Source: Nocardiopsis flavescens
GTDB taxonomy: Bacteria > Actinomycetota > Actinomycetes > Streptosporangiales > Streptosporangiaceae
Assembly (NCBI RefSeq): GCF_900141985.1
Contig: NZ_FQZK01000013.1
Span: forward strand, 160,079-224,078
DNA: 64,000 nt
Reading direction: 5' to 3'
In this document: positions 35,524 through 43,262 of the stretch, piece by piece
Layout: each line of letters opens with the position of its first letter
How positions within the stretch are numbered: the stretch's first letter is position 1
The notes under the pieces: generated by a model
The model's input: only the letters and a program-made list of their open reading frames with translations
What the model was told of the DNA's origin: nothing
The model's database searches: none
Program-made: the position numbers and the translations under genes

Positions 35524-36159
35524 ATGTCCGAAAAGAAGACCCTGCTCGGCCGCCCGGTCGAGACCGAGGGGGTGCCGAACCTGTACGAGGGGTCCCCCGT
35601 CGTCAAGTGGAAGGCCCCCGAGCCCGGTATCGACAACCTGGGCCTGCACTCCTGGGACACCTTCGCGATCCCCGGCGTCGGCGAGTTCGACGTCGAGTTC
35701 GACGGCTACGTCCGCGTCGTGCGCTCCCCGGCCACCGACGAGGAGTGGGCGGGCGCCGAGGTCTACACCAACCTCATCGAGATGCACATGACGGGTGCCT
35801 CCGAGGAGCTGGGCACCATCACCGTCACCCTCAACCCGGAGTACCTCTCCGCCGGCCAGATCCGCACCCCCTTCGACCCGTACGCGGGCGAGGGCCCCGC
35901 GGCCAAGGCCTGTCGGATGGCGGTCGGCTGCATGTTCGACATCCCCAAGCTGGGCACCCGGCTCTTCAACCGGGAGCCGGTGATCCTGACCATCGACGAC
36001 GTCCGGTCCATCCCGCCGGCCGGGGCTCCCGGCAAGGGGCAGATCTACCGGATGCTCCCGCTGTACGACGTCCGCACCCCCTGGGACCAGCCGACGGCGT
36101 ACCTGACCAGCCTGAAGTTCAACATGGGAGGCTACCTCCCCCCTGAGCGCTTCCAGTGA
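35524..36159 (+). CDS. Unrecognised 211-residue cytoplasmic protein
   Basis: 211 residues, no signal peptide or membrane helix. Predicted to be mostly beta: HSWDTFAIPGVGEFDVEFDG, TNLIEMHMTGASEELGTITV, ACRMAVGCMFDIPKLGTRLFN, YLTSLKFNMGGYLPPERFQ. Such alternating strands resemble a lipid-binding barrel or allene-oxide-cyclase-like shape, but no signature confirms this. AGGAAAGGTGAGG precedes the ATG, 64 bases after the stop of the HEAT-like gene and in the same operon. I cannot assign a function. Its constant partnership with the upstream gene would be worth testing in other genomes. Confidence 0.75.
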   Translation: MSEKKTLLGRPVETEGVPNLYEGSPVVKWKAPEPGIDNLGLHSWDTFAIPGVGEFDVEFDGYVRVVRSPATDEEWAGAEVYTNLIEMHMTGASEELGTITVTLNPEYLSAGQIRTPFDPYAGEGPAAKACRMAVGCMFDIPKLGTRLFNREPVILTIDDVRSIPPAGAPGKGQIYRMLPLYDVRTPWDQPTAYLTSLKFNMGGYLPPERFQ

Positions 36160-36243
36160 CCGACAGCGGTGGGCGGACGCGGCCCGGCCCGTCCGCCCGC
36201 CGCCGTGCGCTCGGCCCCCTCCCGCCGCCAGAATGGAGCACCC

Positions 36244-37314
36244 GTGTCCGCCGAACCCCTGGCCACCGACCGCACCGACCCGGAGTCCGGACCGCCCGCA
36301 GGGCCGGCGTTCGCCCACGAGACCGTCGCGTTCCCGCCCCTGGGGTCGTCCGGCGGGCACCCCGTCGCGCACCGGCGCTGGGAGGAGCTGGTCAGCGACG
36401 TGCACATCGCCGGCCACGCCCTGGACGACGTGTGGAACGCCCTCACCGACCCCTACTCCGTCTCCCAGTGGTTCGCCGACGCCGACGAGTCGTGGGCGGT
36501 CCCCGGCCGCGAGAGCACCCTGGACTTCAACGACGGCGAGTTCTTCTGGTGCCGCACCGTCGCGGCCGAGTCCCCCTACGAGGGCCGGGCGGCCCTGGAG
36601 TACCTGTGGCGCTGGGTGGGGGTGGGGCCCGCCACCACGGTCCGCTGGGAACTCACGGAATCACCCGGACAGGTCGTGACCGTCCGCGCCGTCGAACGCG
36701 CCACCAACCCGCCCTCGGACTGGCGCTCCTGGAACGGCATGGGGTGGCCCGGCATCCTCGACCAGCTCGCCGAGCACCTGCGCACCGGCCGGCGCCAGCG
36801 GTGGCCGTGGCGGCGGATGGGCCCCTACGTCCAGACGGAACTGCCCGTGGGCACCTTCGAGGCGTGGTCGGCGCTGACCTCCGTCCCGGCCCTCCAGTTC
36901 TGGCTCGGGCGAAGCTCCGGCGACCTCGGCGAAGGGGGCCGCGTCGACTTCACCCTCGGGGACGCCAGCGGCACCGCCGCGCTGTCGGTCGTCCGGCATG
37001 TGGAGGCCAACCAGAGCTTCCCGTCCTTCCAGCCCCGGCTGGAGTTCGAGCTGCACCGCCCGGGGTGGCCCGGCCCCCTGTCCGGGCACCTGTGGGTGGA
37101 GCCCGCGGGCCTGGGCCGCAGCGTCCTCCAGGTGTTCCACTCCGGCTGGGAGTCCTTCGGCCAGCTCGCCGAGGCCCCGGTGGACCGGGCGCTGCTGGCC
37201 TCCTTCTGGGCGTCGGCCTTCGGCCGCCTGGCCATGCTCCTGTCCGGCCCGCCCGGCGGCGGGGGAGGGGACGGGGCGCCGGACGGGCCGGGGCCGCACG
37301 CGTGGAGCCGGTGA
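36244..37314 (+). CDS. Tandem SRPBCC (START/Bet v1-like) domain protein
   Basis: 356 residues from GTG. Domain 1 (about 45-185): LVSDVHIAGHALDDVWNALTDPYSVSQWF, the typical first strand and helix of SRPBCC/AHSA1 proteins, ending GWPGILDQLAEHLRTG. Domain 2 (about 198-345): TELPVGTFEAWSALTSVPALQFWLG, then RVDFTLGD, and GRSVLQVFHSGWESFG near the end. This fold has a deep hydrophobic pocket and occurs in polyketide cyclases, lipid carriers and hormone receptors. Its stop overlaps the GTG of the ABC1 kinase gene (GTGA), so the pair is translationally coupled. A mirror-image SRPBCC-ABC1 pair exists on minus at 43262-41614. The ligand could be the polyene or another lipid, which is inference. Confidence 0.85.
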   Translation: MSAEPLATDRTDPESGPPAGPAFAHETVAFPPLGSSGGHPVAHRRWEELVSDVHIAGHALDDVWNALTDPYSVSQWFADADESWAVPGRESTLDFNDGEFFWCRTVAAESPYEGRAALEYLWRWVGVGPATTVRWELTESPGQVVTVRAVERATNPPSDWRSWNGMGWPGILDQLAEHLRTGRRQRWPWRRMGPYVQTELPVGTFEAWSALTSVPALQFWLGRSSGDLGEGGRVDFTLGDASGTAALSVVRHVEANQSFPSFQPRLEFELHRPGWPGPLSGHLWVEPAGLGRSVLQVFHSGWESFGQLAEAPVDRALLASFWASAFGRLAMLLSGPPGGGGGDGAPDGPGPHAWSR

Positions 37315-38540
37315 GCCCCGCCCCGACCCGCGCCGAGACGGCCCGCCGCCTGGCCGCCCTGGGCCTGGTCGGGGCCGGGACGGCGGCCGCGACCGCGGTC
37401 GCGGCCGCCGTCGGGCTGCTGGGGTCGGGCCCCCGGGGGGCGCGGCGCGCCGCGGCGGCGTCGGTGGTCGCCGGGGTGCAGCGCATGGGACCCACCGCGG
37501 GGAAGGCGGGACAGCTCGTCGGCTCCCGGCCCGACATGATCGGCCCGGTCTGGGCAGGGGCGCTGGGCGTGCTCCACGACCGGGCCCGCCCCATGACCGA
37601 GCGGCACCGGGCCTCCGCCCTGGCCGCCGCCAGGGCGGAGATCCCCGGGCTGGCCGGGGTCGAGGTCACTCGGGAACTGCTCGGGGCGGGCACCGTCGGC
37701 TGCGTCTACCTCGGCAGGGCCGGCGGGGAACGGCTGGCCGTGAAGCTGCGCCGCCCCGGGGTGGAGCGCGTGATGGCCGCCGACCTGCGGCTGCTCCGCG
37801 CCGCCGCGGCCCTGGCCGTCCGGCGCGACCGCGCGGGCGGCCGCCCCCTGGCCGACCTGGTCGACTTCGTGTCCGGCGTCGTGATGGCGCAGACGGACTA
37901 CCTCGCCGAGGCGGAGAACCACCGCCGCCTCGCGGAAGGACTGGCCCGGCTCCCGGGTGTGGAGGTCCCCGCGCTGTACCCGGACCTGTGCGGGCGCAAC
38001 GCCCTGGTCACCCGTTACGTCCCCGGCCTCGGGGAACCGATGCCGCGCACCGCCCAGGCGGTCGCGGCCCGCCGCGCGCTGCGGGCCGTGCGCCGCATGG
38101 TCTTCGAGGACGGCTTCGTCCACTGCGACCTGCACCCGGGCAACCTCTACGTCCACGGCAACGGCGGGGTGGTGCTCCTGGACGCCGGATACGCCGTGCG
38201 CGTCTCGGAGTCCACGCGCGCCCACCTGGACCGCTTCTTCCGCGCGATCGCCCTCGGCGACGGGCGCACCTGCGGGGAGATCGTCTTCGACACCGCGCTG
38301 GAGCCCGACGAGCGGCGGCGCAGCGCGTTCGTCGCGGCGATGGAGAGCCACGTGCGGGAGCACACCGGGCCGGGGAGGGTGTTCACGATGGCCGAGTTCG
38401 GCAACGGGATCTTCGCGCTCCAGACCCGTTTCGGCGTCCACTCCCGGGCGGAGTTCGTGTTCCCGCTGTCGGCGCTGATGATCGCCGAGGGCACCCTGCG
38501 GGCCCTCATGCCCTCCGTCGAGATCCAGAACGGCTTCTGA
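37311..38540 (+). CDS. ABC1/UbiB-family atypical kinase-like protein (copy 1)
   Basis: 409 residues. An N-terminal hydrophobic stretch (LAALGLVGAGTAAATAVAAAVGLLG) is followed by GKAGQLVGSRPDM, the family K-x-G-Q motif. LGAGTVGCVYLGR and RLAVKLRRPGVE stand for the nucleotide loop and invariant lysine. DGFVHCDLHPGNLYV is the catalytic-loop equivalent (canonical H-A/C-D-x-H-P-G-N), and VLLDAGYA takes the place of the metal-binding DFG. ABC1/UbiB proteins act in the extraction or movement of isoprenoid quinones and other lipids at membranes. Here the partner is an SRPBCC protein, suggesting handling of a hydrophobic product. A GTG at 37302 is an alternative start. The gene ends 13 bases from the convergent araC gene. 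Confidence 0.87.
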   Translation: MSPAPTRAETARRLAALGLVGAGTAAATAVAAAVGLLGSGPRGARRAAAASVVAGVQRMGPTAGKAGQLVGSRPDMIGPVWAGALGVLHDRARPMTERHRASALAAARAEIPGLAGVEVTRELLGAGTVGCVYLGRAGGERLAVKLRRPGVERVMAADLRLLRAAAALAVRRDRAGGRPLADLVDFVSGVVMAQTDYLAEAENHRRLAEGLARLPGVEVPALYPDLCGRNALVTRYVPGLGEPMPRTAQAVAARRALRAVRRMVFEDGFVHCDLHPGNLYVHGNGGVVLLDAGYAVRVSESTRAHLDRFFRAIALGDGRTCGEIVFDTALEPDERRRSAFVAAMESHVREHTGPGRVFTMAEFGNGIFALQTRFGVHSRAEFVFPLSALMIAEGTLRALMPSVEIQNGF

Positions 38541-38553
38541 CCGGCCGCCGGCC

Positions 38554-39375
38554 TCAGCGGGGGCGCGCCCCTTCCAGGAACCGACGCAGGTGGACCGCCG
38601 GTGCGGCCGAGACCACCGGGGGGTCCAGCGGGTCGGGTGCGCGCAGGTGCAGGGCGGCCGGCCCGCCGCCCGGCCCGGCGGCCCCGCCCCGGCCCACCAG
38701 GGTGTCCTCCACCCCGCCGACGGCCAGCCCCACGAGGGGGGCGTCGGCGGGCAGGGAGACCAGGAAGATCTCCGACCGGCCGGACGAGGGCCGCTGCTCC
38801 ACCAGCGTCCCGGACGCCCCCTGGACGATGCCGAACCCCGAGAGGCCGCCCTGGGGCAGGTCGGCGTTGAACAGGCCCACGAAGGAGACCCGGCCGTCGA
38901 GCGCCGACGGCGCCCCGGTGAGGGCGGGCAGGAGCAGCTCGCAGTCCAGGTGGCGGCTCTCCGCGGCCCGCGCCCGCTCCAGGTCGGGCTCGGCGACGCG
39001 GTGTCCCGCCAGGTCGTCGACCAGCTCCCGGAACCGGCCCGGGGAGGTCCCGACGAGGCGGGTGAACTGCGTCGTGAACGAGCCCAGGCTCTGGTAGCCG
39101 ACCCGGTCGCTGACGCTCATCACCGTTTCGGAGGTGTGGGCCAGCAGCCGCTTCGCCTCCTGCATCCGCAGCGCCGTGAGGAAGCGCCCCGGAGTGGTCC
39201 CGGTGTGCCGGGCGAAGATGCGGTGGAAGTGGAACTGGCTGTAGAAGCCCGAGGCGGCCAGGTCGGCGAGCAGGTGCGGGGCCGCGGGGTCCTCGCGGAT
39301 CGCCGCGACCGCGGCCAGGACCGCGTCGCGCTGGGCCGGGTTGTCGTTGTCCCTGACGGGCACTTCAGCGGCCAT
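38554..39375 (-). CDS. AraC-family regulator with C-terminal effector-type domain (copy 2)
   Basis: 273 residues. The N-terminal HTH pair is ADLAASGFYSQFHFHRIFARHTGTTPGRF and VMSVSDRVGYQSLGSFTTQFTRLVGTSPGRFR. The C-terminal beta domain contains VSFVGLFNADLPQGGLSGFGIV, clearly related to LVGVYAADVPQG of the first AraC protein. It is the last gene of a seven-gene minus-strand operon and overlaps the upstream SRPBCC gene by 11 bases. This placement would allow autoregulation of the operon or cross-regulation with the first AraC paralogue. Confidence 0.9.
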   Translation of the reverse strand: MAAEVPVRDNDNPAQRDAVLAAVAAIREDPAAPHLLADLAASGFYSQFHFHRIFARHTGTTPGRFLTALRMQEAKRLLAHTSETVMSVSDRVGYQSLGSFTTQFTRLVGTSPGRFRELVDDLAGHRVAEPDLERARAAESRHLDCELLLPALTGAPSALDGRVSFVGLFNADLPQGGLSGFGIVQGASGTLVEQRPSSGRSEIFLVSLPADAPLVGLAVGGVEDTLVGRGGAAGPGGGPAALHLRAPDPLDPPVVSAAPAVHLRRFLEGARPR

Positions 39376-40204
39376 GCCGTTCCTCCCCGGGACCCGCCGC
39401 CCTCACGGCCCGGTCCAGACTCGCTCGCCAGGTGATCTCGAAGACATCGCGCAGTCGGGTCATCCTACTCTCGCCCCCCGACACCAGCGGCCACTGTGAG
39501 TGATGCACCGACAGCGTCACGCCGCCCTCCTCGTGGGCCGTCCGCACCACCGCCCGGGTCACCCCGTCGCCGACGTCCACGAAGAGGCTGATCCGCTCGT
39601 CGAAGTAGTCCTCGACCCGGCGGACGGGGAAGCGGCGCGGCCCGGCGTCGTCGACCACGTAGAACGACGTCGGCGGGTACCCCGGGCCGCTCACCGGCAG
39701 CCACCGGAAGAGGTTCCCCCGGTGCAGCGGCAGCCACGTCCCCACGGGGATGCGCACCCCCAGGGCGATGGACCGGATCCCGGGCGGGGCGCCGCTCTGG
39801 TCGCCCTCGGACAGGTGGAAGCGGAGCCGTTCGACACAGTCGTCCCAGAAGACCTCACGCGCCGCACGCGGCACAGAGCGCCGGTGGGGGAACTCCTCCC
39901 TGACCCGCAGGAGCGCCCCCGCGGGGCCCGCCTCCACGGCGACCCGGATCAGGCTCGGGGCCTCCACCCCGAACTCCGACCACTCCACGCTGAGGCTGCG
40001 GCCCGGGCCGATCCGAGCCGCGCCCAGCCGCACGTACTCCAGCGCGGGCGTGCTGAGGATCCAGGTGTCGAGGCCGCCGCCGGTCCTCTCGCCGTAGGGG
40101 CCCAGCCCGCCCAGCCAGCGCCCGATCTCGGCCGGGACGCTCAGCGCCCGCCACACCCGGTCCGGCGACGCGGGCAGCGGTACCGCCCGTTCGATGGCCT
40201 TCAC
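39365..40204 (-). CDS. Second long SRPBCC-type protein
   Basis: 279 residues from GTG, with GGAGGAGGAG upstream. Domain 1 (1-135): VKAIERAVPLPASPDRVWRALSVPAEIGRWL is a classic SRPBCC start, and FWDDCVERLRFHL the terminal helix. Domain 2 (about 145-270): IALGVRIPVGTWLPLHRGNLFRWLP ... YFDERISLFVDVGDG ... SVHHSQWPLVSG ... RLRDVFEITW. Architecture matches the 36244 protein, a two-domain hydrophobic-ligand binder or cyclase. It lies between the ketoreductase and araC genes of the minus operon, 40 bases after the former. The ligand is unknown. Confidence 0.82.
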   Translation of the reverse strand: MKAIERAVPLPASPDRVWRALSVPAEIGRWLGGLGPYGERTGGGLDTWILSTPALEYVRLGAARIGPGRSLSVEWSEFGVEAPSLIRVAVEAGPAGALLRVREEFPHRRSVPRAAREVFWDDCVERLRFHLSEGDQSGAPPGIRSIALGVRIPVGTWLPLHRGNLFRWLPVSGPGYPPTSFYVVDDAGPRRFPVRRVEDYFDERISLFVDVGDGVTRAVVRTAHEEGGVTLSVHHSQWPLVSGGESRMTRLRDVFEITWRASLDRAVRAAGPGEERHGR

Positions 40205-40244
40205 ACCGTCTCCTCCTCCGCTCCGCCCCGCCGGGCCCGTCCGT

Positions 40245-41597
40245 TCAGAACGGGACCAGGGCCTCGTACGCGCCGTCGGGCCGCCAGTCCCCGGGCGCCG
40301 ACGACCACAGCCGCAGTCCCGAGGACCCCACCAGGGCGCGGACCGTGCGCCCGCGCCCGGCGGGCGGGCGGGGCTGTGCCCCCGCCCCCTGTGAGCCGGG
40401 CAGGCAGCCCCGGACCATCCGGCCCAGGGTCGCCGCGGCCCCGGCGCCGTCAAGGACCGCCGTCCCCCCGACGCCGCCCATCACCGCGACCGTTCCCGCG
40501 GCCGTCGGCGGCCGGGCGCCGCCCAGCGCGTACACCTCGGCCCCGCCCCGGCCCCCCGACCCGCCGAGCAGGCCCGCCGCGGCGCGCGCCCCCCAGGCCG
40601 GCGCGACGGTGGCGAAGCCCGCGGCGCGCAGGCCCGGACCCGCCACGCCCGCCGCCATGCCGACCCTGCTCCACAGCGTCCACTCCGCCACGGTGAACCC
40701 CACGTGCGGGTACTCGTCCGCCAGTTCCCGGGCGGCGGCCCGTGCGCAGGCGTGCGACAGCGCGTACGCGCCGAACCCGCGGTGCGCGGCCCTGCTCTCC
40801 GAGGAGCCCATGAGCAGGACCGACGACAGCGGGCCGGCCGCCGCCGCCCGCACCCACCGCCGCAACTGCCCCGCGCGCCGCCGGGCCGCCCGGTCCAGCA
40901 CGGCTCCCGAGAGCCGCGACCAGCGCTCCAGCCCCAACTCGCCCGCCGCGTGCACGAGGTGCGCGACCGGGAACGGCAGGGACCGCAGCAGCGGTCCGGG
41001 AGCGGTCCGGTCCAGGTCCGCCTCCACCACCGTCGTCGGACCGCTCGCCCGCACCAGGGCCAGGGCCCGGACCCGTTCCGGCGGCAGGTCCCGCTCCCGC
41101 ACCCGGTCCACCAGCACCAGCCGGTGGCCGGCCGGACCCAGCTCCCTGGCCAGGCACAGGCCGATGCCCCCCAGCCCCCCGGTGATGAGCACCGCGCCCC
41201 GGGCCCGGTCGCGCCGGGGTACCGCGGCGGGCCGCCACGACACGGCGTCCACCGGCCCGTGCGGCCGTCCGCCGGGTCCGCGGACCCTCACCCGCAGCAG
41301 GGGGAGCTCCGCGGCGGCCGCCGCCAGCACCCCCGCCAGCGGCAGGCCGCCGCCGACCAGTTCGACCGGGACGCGCCGCTCCTGCGCCCGGGCCAGGGCC
41401 GCCAGCAGGGCGGCCCCGTCGCCGGGCGACCAGCGCCTGCCGGGGCGCACCCGCACGCGCTCGGGCCCCCGGTCGAACACCGTGCGCGCCGGGGCGTCGC
41501 GAAAGCGCGCGCCCTCGCCCTCGTCCTCGCGGAACACCAGGTCCGCGCCGTGCGGTGCGCCGCCGAGGAGGACGGGTCCCGCGGGTGGTATCGGCAT
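40245..41597 (-). CDS. Free-standing PKS-like ketoreductase
   Basis: 450 residues. Residues 1-125 form an N-terminal region with a loose resemblance to the structural half of PKS ketoreductases. Residues 130-340 are the catalytic short-chain-dehydrogenase half: GAVLITGGLGGIGLCLAREL (NADPH loop), VHAAGELGLERW, SSVLLMGSSESRAAHRG (catalytic Ser) and FGAYALSHACARAAARELA (catalytic Tyr; the usual Asn of Y-A-A-A-N is His). The tail (about 350-450) is Gly/Ala-rich with no recognised domain. There is no KS, AT or ACP, so it must act in trans, perhaps on the PksE product or on a separate substrate. 16 bases after the ABC1 gene in the minus operon. Confidence 0.82.
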   Translation of the reverse strand: MPIPPAGPVLLGGAPHGADLVFREDEGEGARFRDAPARTVFDRGPERVRVRPGRRWSPGDGAALLAALARAQERRVPVELVGGGLPLAGVLAAAAAELPLLRVRVRGPGGRPHGPVDAVSWRPAAVPRRDRARGAVLITGGLGGIGLCLARELGPAGHRLVLVDRVRERDLPPERVRALALVRASGPTTVVEADLDRTAPGPLLRSLPFPVAHLVHAAGELGLERWSRLSGAVLDRAARRRAGQLRRWVRAAAAGPLSSVLLMGSSESRAAHRGFGAYALSHACARAAARELADEYPHVGFTVAEWTLWSRVGMAAGVAGPGLRAAGFATVAPAWGARAAAGLLGGSGGRGGAEVYALGGARPPTAAGTVAVMGGVGGTAVLDGAGAAATLGRMVRGCLPGSQGAGAQPRPPAGRGRTVRALVGSSGLRLWSSAPGDWRPDGAYEALVPF

Positions 41598-41613
41598 CCG
41601 CTCGCTCCGTCGC

Positions 41614-42819
41614 TCACCAGGTGGGTTTGCGGTTGCGCGCCAGCAGGCCCCGCAGGATGACGGGGTGGGCCACCGCCTGGAAGTTCAGCTCCGGGCACAT
41701 CCGCTTGACCTGGCCCTCCACCGCCAGCAGGGCGACCAGGGGAAAGACGAAGGAGGTGCGGGAGTAGGCGTTGTACCGCCGCTGGATCATGAAGAAGTCG
41801 GCGATGAAGGCGGTGAGGCTGAACGCCCCGGCCGTCATGCCGTGCACCTCGGTGATGAGCCGCTCCAGGTCCCGGCGGAACCCCTGCTCCGCCTCCGGCC
41901 CCACCGGGTTCATGCTCACGGCCAGCGCGTGGTCGGCGCAGATCCCCGCGTTGCCCGCCGCCATGCCCAGGAAGAACTCCGTGAAGTGCTCCTGGGTCGA
42001 CCGGTCCAGGCTGAACGTGAACCCGCCGTCCACGACGGCCAGGCGGCCGTCGTCCAGGAACCACCAGTTGCCGGGGTGCAGGTCGCAGTGGACCTCGCCC
42101 GTCGTGAACAGCATCTCGAACACCAGGGTGAGCAGCAGCCTGCCGCCGCGCGGGCCGGGGTGGTTGCGCTCCGCGCCCTCCTGGCCGGGTATCCAGTCCA
42201 TGACCAGCGTGTCCCGGTCGGGGGCCTCGCCGACCGGCCGCGGGAACACCACGGGATACCGGTCCTCCAGGGAGGCGAAGCGCTCCAGCGCGGCCCGCTC
42301 GGCGGCCAGGTCCGTCTGCCGCCGCACCACCGCGCAGAAGTCCTCCGCCAGGGCCGCCACGGGTACACCGCGGCAGAAGGGGAGGCGCGCCGCCGCGCGG
42401 GCCGTCGCCTCCACCACGGCCAGGTCGGCCTCCAGCCTCTCGCGGATCCGCGGGTGGCAGGTCTTCACCGCCACGTCGCCCGAGGGCGTCGCCCGCCGCT
42501 CCACCGCGGCGATGCTCCCCGACCGGGCGCGGGGGCCGCCCGACGCCTCCAGGCCGCGGCCCAGGGCGAGCCGGTCCCGCATCGTCCGGCACACCCCGCG
42601 TGGGAGCAGGTCCTCGCGGGTCGAGACCAGCTGCCCCAGCTTCACGAACGCCGGGCCCAGCCCCGCGCACAGCTCCGAGGCCAGGACGCCCACCCGCTCG
42701 GCCGAGCGCTCGGCCCGGTGGGGCGGTGCCGAGCGCATCCGCGCCAGGTGGGGCAGGGCGCGCGCCCCGGCCCACAGCGACCGCCCGGCGATCACGCCGG
42801 CCCGCAGCGCGGTCCTCAC
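41614..42819 (-). CDS. ABC1/UbiB-family atypical kinase-like protein (copy 2)
   Basis: 401 residues from a GTG overlapping the SRPBCC stop (GTGA). GPAFVKLGQLVSTREDLLP carries the K-x-G-Q motif, GDVAVKTCHPRIRERLEADL the lysine region, GEVHCDLHPGNWWF the catalytic loop, and VVDGGFTFSLD replaces the DFG metal site. The glycine/alanine-rich nucleotide loop is degenerate (RSGSIAAVERRAT), so ATP use is uncertain. It resembles the 37311 protein in layout and shares its coupling to an SRPBCC gene. A role in releasing or moving a hydrophobic compound from membranes is inferred from the UbiB family. Confidence 0.87.
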   Translation of the reverse strand: MRTALRAGVIAGRSLWAGARALPHLARMRSAPPHRAERSAERVGVLASELCAGLGPAFVKLGQLVSTREDLLPRGVCRTMRDRLALGRGLEASGGPRARSGSIAAVERRATPSGDVAVKTCHPRIRERLEADLAVVEATARAAARLPFCRGVPVAALAEDFCAVVRRQTDLAAERAALERFASLEDRYPVVFPRPVGEAPDRDTLVMDWIPGQEGAERNHPGPRGGRLLLTLVFEMLFTTGEVHCDLHPGNWWFLDDGRLAVVDGGFTFSLDRSTQEHFTEFFLGMAAGNAGICADHALAVSMNPVGPEAEQGFRRDLERLITEVHGMTAGAFSLTAFIADFFMIQRRYNAYSRTSFVFPLVALLAVEGQVKRMCPELNFQAVAHPVILRGLLARNRKPTW

Positions 42820-43262
42820 TCCGGGGTCCCCGGGGGCGCCGGGGCGTCCTGCTCCAGGGCGGCCGCCAGCCGTCCGAGGTAGAAGGGCCACCCCGCGCGG
42901 TAGCCCTCGTCGAGTTCGGCGGGCACGTCGGAATGCACGAGGGCCAGGCCCCGCGGTCCGATCTCGGCGCTCAGCCGGGAGTCGGGGAACCCCGGGTCGT
43001 GCAGGACGCCGCTCAGGGAGCGGCCGGGCACGCACTCGACGACCTCGAAGACCTTGTCGTGGCGGTGCCCCTCGTGGTCGAAGGTCAGGACGTACCGGCC
43101 GCCCCCCGCGGCGGCCGCGGGGGTCAGCCAGGCGCTCACCGAGCCGAGGTCGGTCAGGGCCGCCCACACGGCCCGGCGCGGTGCGCCGGTGGGGAAGGAG
43201 ACGGTGAGGGTGCGGGCCGCGGCGTCGGCCCGGAGGGTGACGGGCGGGGCGGGAAGGGTCAT
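42816..43262 (-). CDS. Single-domain SRPBCC (AHSA1-like) protein
   Basis: 148 residues. LTVSFPTGAPRRAVWAALTDLGSVSAWL opens the domain, RYVLTFDHEGHRHDKVFEVVECVPGRSLSGVLHDP forms the central strands, and YRAGWPFYLGRLAAALEQ the C-terminal helix, a standard AHSA1/SRPBCC protein of normal length. Both ends overlap neighbours by four bases (Dyp peroxidase upstream, ABC1 kinase downstream), so it is made in step with them. Likely a binding or chaperone-like partner for the same hydrophobic substrate. Confidence 0.87.
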   Translation of the reverse strand: MTLPAPPVTLRADAAARTLTVSFPTGAPRRAVWAALTDLGSVSAWLTPAAAAGGGRYVLTFDHEGHRHDKVFEVVECVPGRSLSGVLHDPGFPDSRLSAEIGPRGLALVHSDVPAELDEGYRAGWPFYLGRLAAALEQDAPAPPGTPE

